From: Streptomyces taklimakanensis
GTDB taxonomy: Bacteria; Actinomycetota; Actinomycetes; Streptomycetales; Streptomycetaceae
Reading direction: 5' to 3'
Length of the DNA: 64,000 bases
Assembly (NCBI RefSeq): GCF_009709575.1
Contig: NZ_WIXO01000001.1
Coordinates: forward strand, 1 to 64,000
Shown: one piece after another, positions 9,224 through 18,138 of the stretch
How positions within the stretch are numbered: position 1 is the stretch's first letter
Layout: every line of letters begins with the position of its first letter
Notes under the pieces: model-generated
The model's database searches: none
Told to the model about the DNA's origin: nothing
What the model saw: the letters and a program-made list of their open reading frames with translations, nothing else
Program-made: the position numbers and the translations under genes

Positions 9224-9979
9224 TCAGCGTTGCCTCTCCAGGGTGAGGATGGGGGCTGCGACTGCGGTGAGGCGGGTGGGGCTGCAGCGTGCGTGTCGGA
9301 AGATTCGCCAGGATTTCAGACGGGCGACTCCGCGTTCGACGGGTGCCCGGGCGACGGACAGAGCCCGGTTGACCGTCCGCTCGGTGGGTGTGAGTTCGCC
9401 GTTCGGCGGGCGGCGTTTCACGGTGGTGACCCAGTCACCGGCACCGAGGTAGGCCATATCGGCGAGGACCGGAACGCCCTGCCGCTCGCAGATCCGGATG
9501 ATCCTGTGCGTGCGGGCGGCTGTCAGGTCGTGGGTCCGGCCCGGCAGCGCGGGAGGCAACCACAGGATCCCCCCCCCCCCGGCCGGATCCGTGACGACCT
9601 GCACGTTCACCCCGTGCCGCTTGTGCTTGGAGGAGTAGTCGGCCCGCCCGTCGCCGACCCGGTCGCACTCGGCGAGGGTGCCGTCCACCAGGGCGTAATC
9701 GGGGTCCGTCTCCCGCAGCACCTTCAGTAGCCCCGGCGCCTGGTCCGCCAGATGCCGGACGACGGTGGTGACGTAGGCGTGGGCGGTGCCGACGGACACC
9801 TGTAACCCGGCCGCCAACTGCGCGAGGGTGTCGTGCCGGCGCAGGTAGACCAGAGCGATCAGCGCCCGCCCGGAAGGGCTCAGCTTGCAGCGACGGTCAC
9901 CCTCCCGGGTGACGATCAGCATCGTGACCCACTCAACCAGCGCATGCGGGGCGTCGAGTGCGGCAGGATATGGAACCAA
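9224..9979 (-). CDS. IS5-family transposase
   Basis: The 251-residue frame is near full length. It has an N-terminal helix-turn-helix (LIALVYLRRHDTLAQLAAGL, VSVGTAHAYV) and DDE parts VDGTLAECDRV, LPGRTHDLTAARTHRIIRI, VPVLADMAYLGAGDWV and ERGVARLKSWRIFRH. A C12 homopolymer (9569-9580) encodes four Gly after DPA, where relatives have one or two residues, so tract growth seems to have stayed in frame. I could not match terminal inverted repeats around it, so the element may have lost its ends. Confidence 0.8.
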   Translation of the reverse strand: MVPYPAALDAPHALVEWVTMLIVTREGDRRCKLSPSGRALIALVYLRRHDTLAQLAAGLQVSVGTAHAYVTTVVRHLADQAPGLLKVLRETDPDYALVDGTLAECDRVGDGRADYSSKHKRHGVNVQVVTDPAGGGGILWLPPALPGRTHDLTAARTHRIIRICERQGVPVLADMAYLGAGDWVTTVKRRPPNGELTPTERTVNRALSVARAPVERGVARLKSWRIFRHARCSPTRLTAVAAPILTLERQR

Positions 9980-10216
9980 CGGGGCTTCCGGACTGTCGAG
10001 TTGAGACGTCGAACACCTCGCTCAACGGCGCGGGAGCTCTGTGCGTTGCGGTCGGCCCGCCCGTCACCCACACGGGGCCCAGACTGAAAGGGCTCACTGT
10101 CGAGCGGCCTCGGACGGCCCAGGAACGGCCCAGCTGGGCAGGCAGGTTGAGCCGGCTTGTCAGTGCGCGCGGCTAGGGTGCGCCCATCATGAGGCGTAAC
10201 GCTCCGGGGAGGGGCT

Positions 10217-10975
10217 TTGGGAGCTAAGACGGGGCTGCTGGTGTACGCGGACGGCGACGTGCCAGAGTTGCTACGGCGTGTGGGGACAGCGGACCTTGAC
10301 CGGACGGTCGCCATGATGCGGCGGCTCTACCCGGGCCGGGAGATCGAGCAGTGCGAGGGCTCGAACCTCTGGGACGGCGTGTACCCGCCGGAGGGGACGG
10401 TGTGCGCAGCGAACTGGCCGGGCGTGGAGGTCATCGGTGATCAGGAAGTGATGATCGATGCCCCCTCCGAGCTCCCGGAACACCTCGTGGCGGCGAGTGC
10501 CGGCCGACGGCTCGTCCTGCACGCCATGCACAGCGTCGTCGACTGGCTGGCGTTCGCCGTGTGGGAGGACGGTCGCCTCGTCCGCTCCCTGAGCCTGTCG
10601 CCGGACAGCGGCATCATCGAGAACATCGGCGAACCGCTTCCCTTCGAACTGCCCTACTGGGCCGGCGACCGCCCAGCGGACATCATTCCCTGGCCCGGCG
10701 AGGAAGAAGAGCCGTACGCCCTGCCCTTCCATCCCTTGGAGCTGGGCGAGGAGGCGCTGCGGGCGCTCTGCGGGTTCATCCAGGAGGGCCGTCCCGAGCC
10801 CGACGACGTCGATGCGGATGCCATCGAGCTGTACGGATTCCACGTGCGAGCCCCACACGGGCCCGACCTCGCCGAGCAGGAAGCGGAACTGCTCAGAACC
10901 GTGGAGACCATGGATTCGCCGCGCTTCTACACACTGAGTTCTGACGGCTCGCTGGTCGAACGCGACGGCTTTTAG
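10217..10975 (+). CDS. DUF6928-like protein
   Basis: The 252-residue protein begins MGAKTGLLVYADGDVPELLR, the opening I associate with the DUF6928 family of actinomycetes, and contains LVLHAMHSVVDWLAFAVWED and FELPYWAGDRP. The start is TTG at 10217 with GGGGAGGGG just upstream. Its TAG stop (10973-10975) lies inside an IS-end sequence (TTAGACCGTGTCCTACGTGG), so the C-terminus may have been cut by an insertion; the last native residues cannot be fixed. Function unknown. Confidence 0.6.
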   Translation: MGAKTGLLVYADGDVPELLRRVGTADLDRTVAMMRRLYPGREIEQCEGSNLWDGVYPPEGTVCAANWPGVEVIGDQEVMIDAPSELPEHLVAASAGRRLVLHAMHSVVDWLAFAVWEDGRLVRSLSLSPDSGIIENIGEPLPFELPYWAGDRPADIIPWPGEEEEPYALPFHPLELGEEALRALCGFIQEGRPEPDDVDADAIELYGFHVRAPHGPDLAEQEAELLRTVETMDSPRFYTLSSDGSLVERDGF

Positions 10976-11045
10976 ACCGTGTCCTACGTGGTCGCAGGTG
11001 ATCTGGTCCACCGATGGCGGCCGCTCGAAGCGCCGGAAAACCAGT
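10972..11045. mobile_element. Solo IS5-family end remnant
   Basis: TTAGACCGTGTCCTACGTGG starting at 10972 is the same as the left end of the complete IS at 33803-34666, including the TTAG target sequence. No transposase follows, only about 70 bases of unassigned sequence before the next gene. It is a leftover end or an excision scar. Confidence 0.65.
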
Positions 11046-11081
11046 GGAGCCGTTGGAGCATGAGTCCATACCATCCGCGGG

Positions 11082-11990
11082 ATGACGTATCTGAGTCCCC
11101 TGGGATATCTGCTGGGCATCGAGGGTGCTGCTTTGCTGCGTGGTATCAAGGAAGGGAGAGCCGACCGGGCGTTCGTCGAGACACGGATCGCCGAGATCCG
11201 CACCCTGCTGGATGTGCCCGCCCTTGCGCATGCTGAAGGAGTCACGGCGCAGCCGGGCACGATCAGCGCGGCCGACGTCTACCAGGAGTGGGCGCCGCAT
11301 TACGACGCCCCCGGCAACCAGATGATCGACGTCGAGCAGCCCGTTGTCCGGCGCATCCTGGACAGCCTGCCTGTCGGCGCGGCGTTGGACGCGGCCTGCG
11401 GGACCGGCCGTCACACCACCTACCTGCATGAGCTCGGCCACGATGTGATCGGTGTCGACGCCTCGCCCGAAATGCTCGCCCAGGCCCGCATGGGCCTGCC
11501 AGATGTCGACTTTCATGAGGCCGAGCTGCATCGGTTGCCGCTTCCCGACAACGCGGTTGACACCGTCGTCTGCGCGCTCGCCCTGACTCACGTCCCCGAT
11601 CTGGCCGCCGTGTTGGCCGAGTTCGCGCGTGTCTTGCGCCCTGGCGGGAACCTTGTGATCTCGGATGCCCACCTGCTGGTGTCCTACCTCCGGCCGACCC
11701 TGGCCTGCCGTCCCGGCCCGGACGGCCACCCGTCCCTCCTCACCGAATACCACCGCCCGCTCAGCGCCTACCTCGCCGCAGCCCTCCCACTGGGCTTCCA
11801 GGTCCGGCACTGCGAGGAACCCCGCCGCCCACGCCACTCCCTCGACTCCGGCACCGCCCCGGATTCACTCCCGACCCACATGTCCTGGGACCTGTTGCAC
11901 TGGTGCCCGGAAGCGTCGGCCGCGGCCTTGGACGATTCCCCGATCGTGGTCGTCTGGCATCTCCAATTCGACGGCACATGGAAGGGGTGA
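11082..11990 (+). CDS. Class I SAM-dependent methyltransferase
   Basis: The 302-residue protein has a helical N-terminal extension (about 1-65) followed by a UbiE/COQ5-like Rossmann methyltransferase core. Motif I is LDAACGTGRHTTYL, the acidic residue after strand 2 is in GVDASPEMLAQAR, and motif IV/post-motif reads VCALALTHVPDLAAVL with LRPGGNLVISD. It would methylate a small molecule using S-adenosylmethionine in the cytoplasm. The substrate is not evident and neighbours give no pathway context. The start at 11082 follows an IS remnant, so its native promoter may be altered. Confidence 0.8.
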   Translation: MTYLSPLGYLLGIEGAALLRGIKEGRADRAFVETRIAEIRTLLDVPALAHAEGVTAQPGTISAADVYQEWAPHYDAPGNQMIDVEQPVVRRILDSLPVGAALDAACGTGRHTTYLHELGHDVIGVDASPEMLAQARMGLPDVDFHEAELHRLPLPDNAVDTVVCALALTHVPDLAAVLAEFARVLRPGGNLVISDAHLLVSYLRPTLACRPGPDGHPSLLTEYHRPLSAYLAAALPLGFQVRHCEEPRRPRHSLDSGTAPDSLPTHMSWDLLHWCPEASAAALDDSPIVVVWHLQFDGTWKG

Positions 11991-12110
11991 TCAACTGAAC
12001 TGACCGCCGCACGTCAGCGGCCCGACACCGAACCAGATCACGTAAGACGGGACACGGTCCAACTTCGCCGGCAAGCCGTCCAACTTCGTTGTCAGAGGAC
12101 ACCCAGCCAC

Positions 12111-12587
12111 ATGGCCGTAGACAAGGACGCAGCGTTCACACTGCCGCGAGGCGCCACGGGCTTCTTCCAGCCGAAGGACGGGCCGCTACCGCAAACCGAC
12201 CAGCGGACATTCCGAACAGCGCTGTATGCGGCCGCCCGGGCGTCCGGAGGCCGGGTGGGCGAGATAGAGGAACAGACGTACCCCCGTACATTCCACACCG
12301 CAACGGTCATCAAGGGCACAGGCGAATGTGTCGTCCTGTGTCACGCCTACCACCCCTGGATCGCATTCGCTCAGGAACGCCGCAACTGGTACACGGAGGA
12401 GTTCCTCGCACCGCCACCGTGGGCCCATGTCTTTGCCGATCTGGGGTTCGTAGTGCTTGATCGCGCGCAGCTCATTCTGTCGCTCTCGGACATCGACACC
12501 TCGGTCCTGACCCAGGGCGAGTGGCGGGAAGTCCGCTCCTACGGCATCTCGACACTGGGCGGAGTGCTCTTCAACGCGTGGAGCTGA
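12111..12587 (+). CDS. Hypothetical protein
   Basis: A 158-residue protein starting MAVDKDAAFTLPRGATGFFQ, with ECVVLCHAYHPWIAFAQER and DIDTSVLTQGEWREVRSYGI. Composition looks genuinely coding. The N-terminal Gly/Phe/Gln-Pro segment and the Trp-rich middle suggest a compact globular protein; no known family recognised. Confidence 0.55.
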   Translation: MAVDKDAAFTLPRGATGFFQPKDGPLPQTDQRTFRTALYAAARASGGRVGEIEEQTYPRTFHTATVIKGTGECVVLCHAYHPWIAFAQERRNWYTEEFLAPPPWAHVFADLGFVVLDRAQLILSLSDIDTSVLTQGEWREVRSYGISTLGGVLFNAWS

Positions 12588-12649
12588 CGTCCAGGCAAGA
12601 CTCCGTCCTCGACGCCGGACGGTGAATGCCAACCTCAGTGCCTGTCCCT

Positions 12650-12804
12650 GAATGGCGCGGCGGACCCGGAACGAACTCCGGATCGCCATCGTGATCTGGG
12701 TCGAACGCACCCGCCACCGCCGACGGCGCCAGCCCCGCCCGGGCCGATTGACGCCCGTCGAGCACGAAACCGTCATGGCCCCTCACACAGCACTCGCCGC
12801 GTAA
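12650..12804 (+). pseudogene. IS3-family transposase C-terminal fragment
   Basis: The frame ending at the TAA 12802-12804 reads RNELRIAIVIWVERTRHRRR, then RPGRLTPVEHETVM, ending LAA. This is the C-terminal tail of an IS3 OrfB (consensus WIE.TY.RRR, LGRLTPVEFE). Only the last 50 or so residues remain. Confidence 0.7.
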
Positions 12805-13017
12805 AACCCGACCGTCACCCGATCACGCAGCAGTCCCACCCGCCGTCGCCGTCGGACGGTGGCCGGTGACCAGCGCCTCCAGTGCGGCGCGGCGTCGGGT
12901 GGGGGCGGGGCAGTGCCTTGTCACCGGATGACTCGTTGAGAGGAGTGTTGAGGCCGCTGGACCCCGTCCGGCCACAGGGAGGGGCCGACGGGGTCCGTTC
13001 AGACAGGGGAGGTAAGG

Positions 13018-14670
13018 GTGTCCGCATACGAGGAAGCCGGCATCACCACACCGGAGCTGTGCGAATCGTACGCTCGGTGCGAGGAGGTGGGGCAGCGGTT
13101 GTCCGGGCTGCTCTGGACGGCCACGGAGTCGCTGCCCGCCGAGATTCGGCCGCATGTCCGCGCACTCGTCGCCTACTGGCACACGACCGATGGCATAGCC
13201 GACGAGGGTCGCCTCGCCGGCCGTGGGGCGCGGCTGGCACGGTGGTGCGCCGACTCGCTGGCCGAGGTGCGCGCGGGGCACAGCGAGCATCCGCTCCGGC
13301 GGGCGTTGGTGCACACCGTCCGCAGCCGGGAGCTGGACGTCGCGCTGCTGGAGGAGTTCCTGGACGCCGTCCGGAGGGACAGCGCGACCCCGCCCGTGTT
13401 CGGCACGGCCGCGGACCTGCGACGCTACCTGCGGAGTGTGACCGGCGCGCCCAGCGGACTGCTGGCCCCGCTGCTGGCGCCCCGCCCCCGGGAGGCGGTG
13501 GATCTGCTGCGGGTGCTGGGCGAGGCGTGCCAGATGGCGGACATCCTCCAGGACTTCCCGATCGACCTCGGCCGGGGCCGGTGCTACCTGCCGGAAGAGG
13601 ATCTGGGCAGGCTCGGTCTGCGCCCCGGCGACCTCCTGGACCCCACGCGCCGGGACGCGTTGGACGAACTGGTCGGAGTCCAGGTCGCCCGTACCCGTGA
13701 CCTGCTGATCCAGGCCACACCGGTTACAGGGAAGCTGCACGCGTCATGCCGGCCGTTCGCCCACGGCCTCCTCCTCGGAGTGGAGCACGTGCTGGACCAA
13801 GCCGACCACCTGGGAGCACGGGTGCTGGCCGAGGGCATCGACCGGAACGCGCTGCTCAGCCACCAGGCGAGCGGTTCTCCGACCTTCCCCGTGCCGAAGC
13901 GCATACCCGGTCATGTCGCCGTGATCATGGACGGGAACCGACGGTGGGCCGCGGCACACGGCCTACCCGCGTCCGACGGTCACGTCGCCGGTGCGCGGGC
14001 CGCGCTGCGGCTGGTCCACTCCGCGCTGCGGCTGGGTGTGCCCCAGCTGAGTGTGTTCGCGTTCTCCACCGAGAACTGGATCCGCAGCACGGAGGAAGTG
14101 ACCAATCTGTTCGCCACGATGACCGAGGGACTCACCCTGTTCGCCCGGTGGATGCAGGAGCGCGGCATCCGGGTGCGGTGGTGCGGGCGGCGCGACCGGT
14201 TGGACCCGTCGCTGGCGTCCACGCTGGCGATCGTCGAGAACATGACGTCCCGCAACACGACGCTGACACTGAACATCTTCGCCGACTACGGCGGACGCGA
14301 GGAGATCGCCTCCGCCGCGCGCGCCCTGGCCGCCGAGGCGGTCGCCGGAAGGATCCAGCCGCAGCGGATCGGCCCCGAGGACGTCGCCAGGAGTCTGTAC
14401 ACGCCCGACCTGCCCGACGTCGACCTGCTGATCCGCACCTCCGGGGAGCAGCGGCTCAGCAACTTCCTGCCTTGGCACCTGGCCTACGCCGAGTTCGTGT
14501 TCGAGCCGGTGCACTGGCCCGACTTCGGTCACCGGCACCTGCGGGACGCCATCGACACCTACGCCGGCCGGCTGCGCCGCTTCGGTGGTGCCGCCGCCGA
14601 CCCGGCGCAGCCGGCCGGCACCGAGGGCATCCCGCGTCAACCGACTGCGGAGACGACCGGGACTCCTTGA
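13018..14670 (+). CDS. Two-domain prenyl enzyme: squalene/phytoene-synthase-like domain fused to cis-prenyltransferase
   Basis: The 550-residue protein joins two isoprenoid domains. Residues about 1-270 have the all-helical head-to-head synthase fold with two Asp-rich sites: DGIAD (Asp58/Asp62) and DFPID (Asp179/Asp183), the latter followed by the typical LGRGRCYLPEEDLGRLGL. Residues about 290-525 are a complete cis-prenyltransferase (UppS fold): HVAVIMDGNRRWAAAHG with catalytic Asp305, GHVAGA, FAFSTENWIRSTEEV and RTSGEQRLSNFLPWHLAY. The start is GTG at 13018 with GGGGAGG upstream. The two classes normally do different reactions (1'-1 coupling; cis chain elongation or lavandulyl-type condensation), so a bifunctional terpenoid enzyme is plausible. 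I know of no characterised example of this fusion. A terminator hairpin overlaps the stop codon. Confidence 0.85.
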   Translation: MSAYEEAGITTPELCESYARCEEVGQRLSGLLWTATESLPAEIRPHVRALVAYWHTTDGIADEGRLAGRGARLARWCADSLAEVRAGHSEHPLRRALVHTVRSRELDVALLEEFLDAVRRDSATPPVFGTAADLRRYLRSVTGAPSGLLAPLLAPRPREAVDLLRVLGEACQMADILQDFPIDLGRGRCYLPEEDLGRLGLRPGDLLDPTRRDALDELVGVQVARTRDLLIQATPVTGKLHASCRPFAHGLLLGVEHVLDQADHLGARVLAEGIDRNALLSHQASGSPTFPVPKRIPGHVAVIMDGNRRWAAAHGLPASDGHVAGARAALRLVHSALRLGVPQLSVFAFSTENWIRSTEEVTNLFATMTEGLTLFARWMQERGIRVRWCGRRDRLDPSLASTLAIVENMTSRNTTLTLNIFADYGGREEIASAARALAAEAVAGRIQPQRIGPEDVARSLYTPDLPDVDLLIRTSGEQRLSNFLPWHLAYAEFVFEPVHWPDFGHRHLRDAIDTYAGRLRRFGGAAADPAQPAGTEGIPRQPTAETTGTP

Positions 14671-14682
14671 GTCCCGGTCGTC
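14652..14682. terminator. Strong hairpin shared by converging genes
   Basis: A perfect 13-bp stem (GACGACCGGGACT / AGTCCCGGTCGTC) with loop CCTTG. The TGA of the prenyl enzyme gene lies across the loop, and the converging secreted-protein gene ends at 14689, so it can stop transcription in both directions. Confidence 0.8.
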
Positions 14683-14688
14683 AGCCGA

Positions 14689-15336
14689 TCACGGCTCGGG
14701 CGGCGTGTACACGCCCCCGGCCGTGAGGTGCCCGAGAACGGTCTTCGTGGTCAGATTCGACGGACCGAAGGTGGCCTCGAACACCTCCAGCGACGCCTCG
14801 GTCAGGCGCATCGGCACGCCGACGACCTGGATCCTCATCGGCCGACCGGACGGCACCGGCACCGCGTCCAGGCGCCCCTCGCCCACGGTGAAGGTGAACA
14901 CCGACTGCAGGGCGGCCACCAGACCGTTGACCGTGGCCTCCCCGGAGACCGTTTCACCCTCCAGCGAGGACACCAGATCGGACAGCCGGAACTCACCGGC
15001 GGGATTCCGCAGCACCAGGCCCCCTTCGAGGACCGCGGTGCCCCGGGCTCGCCCGGGATCGTCCACCGAGGGGTCGCCGGTCGCCGAACGTACCGGGAAG
15101 CGAACCCTTCCCCCGCCGCTGTTCTGGTTCCCGGTGGCGGGGGCGACCGGCTCCACGGTGACCCCGAGACGGTCCAACTCGTCCTGGGTGTGCTTGTTCC
15201 ACCGCAGATCCACCCAGGCGTCCGAGACCCTGCCCAGCTTTGGGTTCGCAGAGGCGCCGGAGGCCGTCGGCGTGAGACAGGCGAGCAGAGGGGCGGCCAG
15301 CGCCCCTCCTATGATTCCTCGTCGTGTCGCGCTCAT
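14689..15336 (-). CDS. Secreted protein of unknown function
   Basis: The 215-residue protein has an export signal with a twin-Arg-like start (MSATRRGIIGGALAAPLLAC) and small residues before about position 30. The mature part is predicted mostly beta (DAWVDLRWNKHTQDELDRLG, GTAVLEGGLVLRNPAGEF, ATVNGLVAALQSVFTFTVGE) and weakly recalls HtaA-type haem or substrate-binding domains, but I cannot assign it. It converges on the fused prenyl enzyme gene with a shared terminator, so joint regulation is not implied. Confidence 0.6.
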   Translation of the reverse strand: MSATRRGIIGGALAAPLLACLTPTASGASANPKLGRVSDAWVDLRWNKHTQDELDRLGVTVEPVAPATGNQNSGGGRVRFPVRSATGDPSVDDPGRARGTAVLEGGLVLRNPAGEFRLSDLVSSLEGETVSGEATVNGLVAALQSVFTFTVGEGRLDAVPVPSGRPMRIQVVGVPMRLTEASLEVFEATFGPSNLTTKTVLGHLTAGGVYTPPEP

Positions 15337-15613
15337 CTTGTGCTTTCACCTCTTCCTGGGGCAGCGAGGGCGCGGCCCCGCGAGGAGCATGGGTGGACGA
15401 CACGTCCCAGCACGGGGCGATAGCACCAGGAGCCACCCGAACGAGGGACGGTCGCGATATGCCCGGGAACACGTGATCGATTGTCGGCGGTTCGCCTCTA
15501 CCGCCACCTGCCCCGGGCGCCCGCGCGGAGACGTCGCGGCCGGCGGTAGCCGACGGTGGTGTTCAGGGGGCGGGTCATCGGCCCTTAAATTGGAGGAAAT
15601 CCGTAGTGGGTTC

Positions 15614-16401
15614 TCATAGCTGCCGGGGCGCGCCGGGGTGCCGACCCGCCGCGATCTCGGGGAGGGTACCGAAGGAACCGGGGTAGGCCATTACGGGTCA
15701 GCCCCGGGTCTTCGGACGGGCGAAGATGGAGAACTCCTCCAGGAAGTACTGGACGGACCAGGCGATGCGGGACTCCACCACACGGTGGTCCGCGCCGGGA
15801 CTGTTCTTCCGCTGGTGGACGCGGGCGAAGTCCTGCACCGAGGAGCGGAAGGCCAGGTCGTCGTCGTGGAGCTGCTGGAGCCGCTGCCGGTGCGTGGCGT
15901 AGTCGGGCCAGCCTGCACCTCCCCACAGGTCAGGAAGGTGAAGTCGGTGCAGTCCCGGAAGGTGTCGAGCCGGCGGCGCTGACCGTCGACGAAGCGTCTG
16001 CCCACCGTGAAGGCTTCGTGCAGGGCGCTCTCAGGGGACAGTTCCCGGGTGGACTGCAGGGTCAGCCGGTAGACGACGTCACCGACCAGGACGGTGCAGT
16101 GGGAGAAACGGCGTGAGATCCACCGCAGGATCGCCTCGAGCTCTGTGTCCTCGAAGCTGGGATTCCCCATGCTCACCCCGAGGAAGCAACGGTCGTGTTC
16201 CTCGAAGCCGTGTCGGTCGGTGACCGGGGAGACCGCGGCGATCTCGGCCATGTAACGCCGTCGCGGCGAAGGAACGTCAGGCACGCCCAGGGCCGGTGGT
16301 GACCCGGCTGGGCCGGGTGCGGGCCGGAGTGCCGTACGGCGCGGCGGTGGTACGTCGACGGTCTCGGTTCGCCGTCCGCCATCTTCGGTGTCGTTGACCA
16401 T
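15614..16401 (-). pseudogene. Cyclodipeptide synthase (CDPS), frameshifted
   Basis: The frame from 16401 encodes the CDPS core: HDRCFLGVSMGNPSFED with the probable catalytic Ser in GVS, then ILRWISRRFSHCTVLVGDVV and RRRLDTFRDCTDFTFL. One base is missing near 15914; in the shifted frame the sequence continues WPDYATHRQRLQQLHDDDLA and ESRIAWSVQYFLEEFSIF, which carries the catalytic Tyr-X3-Glu pair. A TGA at 15698-15700 then precedes VMAYPGSFGTLPEIAAG, which matches the C-terminal Tyr-Pro segment of XYP-type CDPSs. CDPSs make cyclic dipeptides from aminoacyl-tRNAs. No tailoring enzyme is adjacent. The first 50 residues are Pro/Arg-rich and the true start may be at 16251. Confidence 0.75.
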
Positions 16402-16936
16402 GTCGGTCTCCGCCCGGTCGCTCTCCGTGGTCGGCTCACGCTAGTGCTGTGGCCGCATAGGTTCGCCGGGTTGGTGGTCGTGGCGGTTGGATGTGGGGTG
16501 ACGTCCGATCCGACCGCTGGAGGCGCGGTGGCCGAGCCTGTCCGTGTGCGCGGACCGACCGACCAGGAGGGCGGAAACTGCAGCAGATCGTGCGCCGGGG
16601 CAGCACCAGCTCGGTGCGCTACCGGCGGGCGCTGATGCTGCCGGCTTCGGCCGGCGGGAACCGGGGGCCGGTGATCGCCCAGCTGGTGCAGGCTGCCGAG
16701 GACACCGTCCGGGATGTGACCCACGCCTTCAATGAAAAGGGTCTGGCCTGCCTGGACCCTCAGTGGGCGGGAGGCCGTCCCCGCCGACTCAGTGATGACG
16801 ACGAGGACTTCGTCATCGCGACAGCCACTACCCGCCCGTTCGAGCTCGGCCGGCCGTTCACCCGCTGGTCGCTGCGCAAGCTGGTCGCCTACCTGCGGAA
16901 CGTGCACGGGCCTTGACCCGGAATCTTGGACACGGG

Positions 16937-17836
16937 CTATGCGGCTTGGGTCAGGGTAGTTGATGTTGTGTCGAGTGCTGTCTCGTAGGCGATGGGACTG
17001 CGGTGTCCGAGGCGGGAGTGACGGCGTCGGGTGTTGTAGCGGTTGAGCCAGCCGAACGCGTCGAGGCGGGCCTCGCCCTCGGTGGACCAGGTTTTGCGGC
17101 CTTGGAGCGTCTCGCGTTTGAAGGTCGCGTTGATGGACTCGGCGAGTGCGTTGTCCGCGCTGGAGCCGATCGCGCTCATGGACTGGCGGACGCCGGCCTG
17201 GCGGCAGGCGTCGGCGAAGGCGGCGCTGGTGTACTGGGCTCCGTGGTCGGTGTGCAGGACCGCTCCGGCGAGGCTGCCGCGGGTCCGTTCGGCGGCGGTC
17301 AGGGTGTCGGTGACGAGGTCGGTGCGCATGTGGTCCGCGATGGCCCAGCCGGCCAGGCGCCGTGAGGCGAGGTCGATGACCGTGGCCAGATACAGGAACT
17401 TCCCGCTCTCCAGCGGGAGATAGGTGATGTCGCCGACGTACTTCGTGTTGGGCTCGCCTGCGGTGAAGTCGCGGCCGATCAGGTCCGGGGCCTTCGCCGC
17501 GGCCGGGTCCGCAACCGTGGTGCGGTGCCTGCGACGTAGCCGCACGCCTGCCAGGCCGATGCTCCGCATCACTCGCGCGATCCGCTTGTGGTTGACTCGC
17601 TCGCCGTCGTCGCGAAGTTCGGCGGTGATCCTGGGGACGCCGTAGGTGCCGTCCGACTCACGGTGCACGGCCCGTATCCGGGCGGCAAGGCGGGCGTCGG
17701 CCGCCTGCCGGGCGGCCCGGTCCGCGGCCGTCGACCGCCAGTAGTAGAAGCTGGAGCGGGCGATGCCCAGGATGGTGCACAGCCGCTTCACGCCGTAGCG
17801 GCGGTGGTGGTCGGCGACGAACCGGAAGCGGTTCAC
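16937..17836 (-). CDS. IS3 OrfB transposase (integrase catalytic domain)
   Basis: The 299-residue protein has an HTH_21 segment (RRYGVKRLCTILGIARSSFY) and an rve integrase core: YVGDITYLPLESGKFLYLAT, LHTDHGAQYTSAAFADACRQ and NALAESINATFKRE, giving D-D-E. The GTG start overlaps the orfA stop (GTGA), so translation is coupled or frameshifted. It differs from copy 2 by a handful of residues (SINA/SFNA; C-terminus YETALDTTS against YENTFRTTS). Apparently intact. Confidence 0.9.
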   Translation of the reverse strand: MNRFRFVADHHRRYGVKRLCTILGIARSSFYYWRSTAADRAARQAADARLAARIRAVHRESDGTYGVPRITAELRDDGERVNHKRIARVMRSIGLAGVRLRRRHRTTVADPAAAKAPDLIGRDFTAGEPNTKYVGDITYLPLESGKFLYLATVIDLASRRLAGWAIADHMRTDLVTDTLTAAERTRGSLAGAVLHTDHGAQYTSAAFADACRQAGVRQSMSAIGSSADNALAESINATFKRETLQGRKTWSTEGEARLDAFGWLNRYNTRRRHSRLGHRSPIAYETALDTTSTTLTQAA

Positions 17837-18138
17837 CAGCGCGTCTCCCCGGCGAAATACTTGGCCGCCTTACGCAGGATCTCGCGTTCCTCCTCCAGCT
17901 CACGGACCTTCTTGCGCAGAGCGGCGTTCTCCGCCTCCAGCGGTGTCACCCGCTCGGCGGGTGCCTCTGTCCGGCGTCCCCGGGGCCGGCTCGCGCCGGC
18001 TGCCCGGACCCAGTTGCGCAGGGTCTCGGGGTTGATTCCCAGATCGGCGGCGACCTGTCGGATCGTCGCCTCGGGCCGCGACTGGTACAGCGCGACCGCG
18101 TCCGCCTTGAACTGCGGCGGATAGTTCTTCATGACCAC
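17833..18138 (-). CDS. IS3 OrfA helix-turn-helix protein
   Basis: The 101-residue protein begins MVMKNYPPQFKADAVALYQS, has the HTH EATIRQVAADLGINPETLRN and a C-terminal leucine-zipper-like helix (LEAENAALRKKVRELEEERE). It binds the IS ends together with OrfB. It differs from copy 2 at one visible position (SRPRG against SWPRG). Confidence 0.9.
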   Translation of the reverse strand: MVMKNYPPQFKADAVALYQSRPEATIRQVAADLGINPETLRNWVRAAGASRPRGRRTEAPAERVTPLEAENAALRKKVRELEEEREILRKAAKYFAGETRW

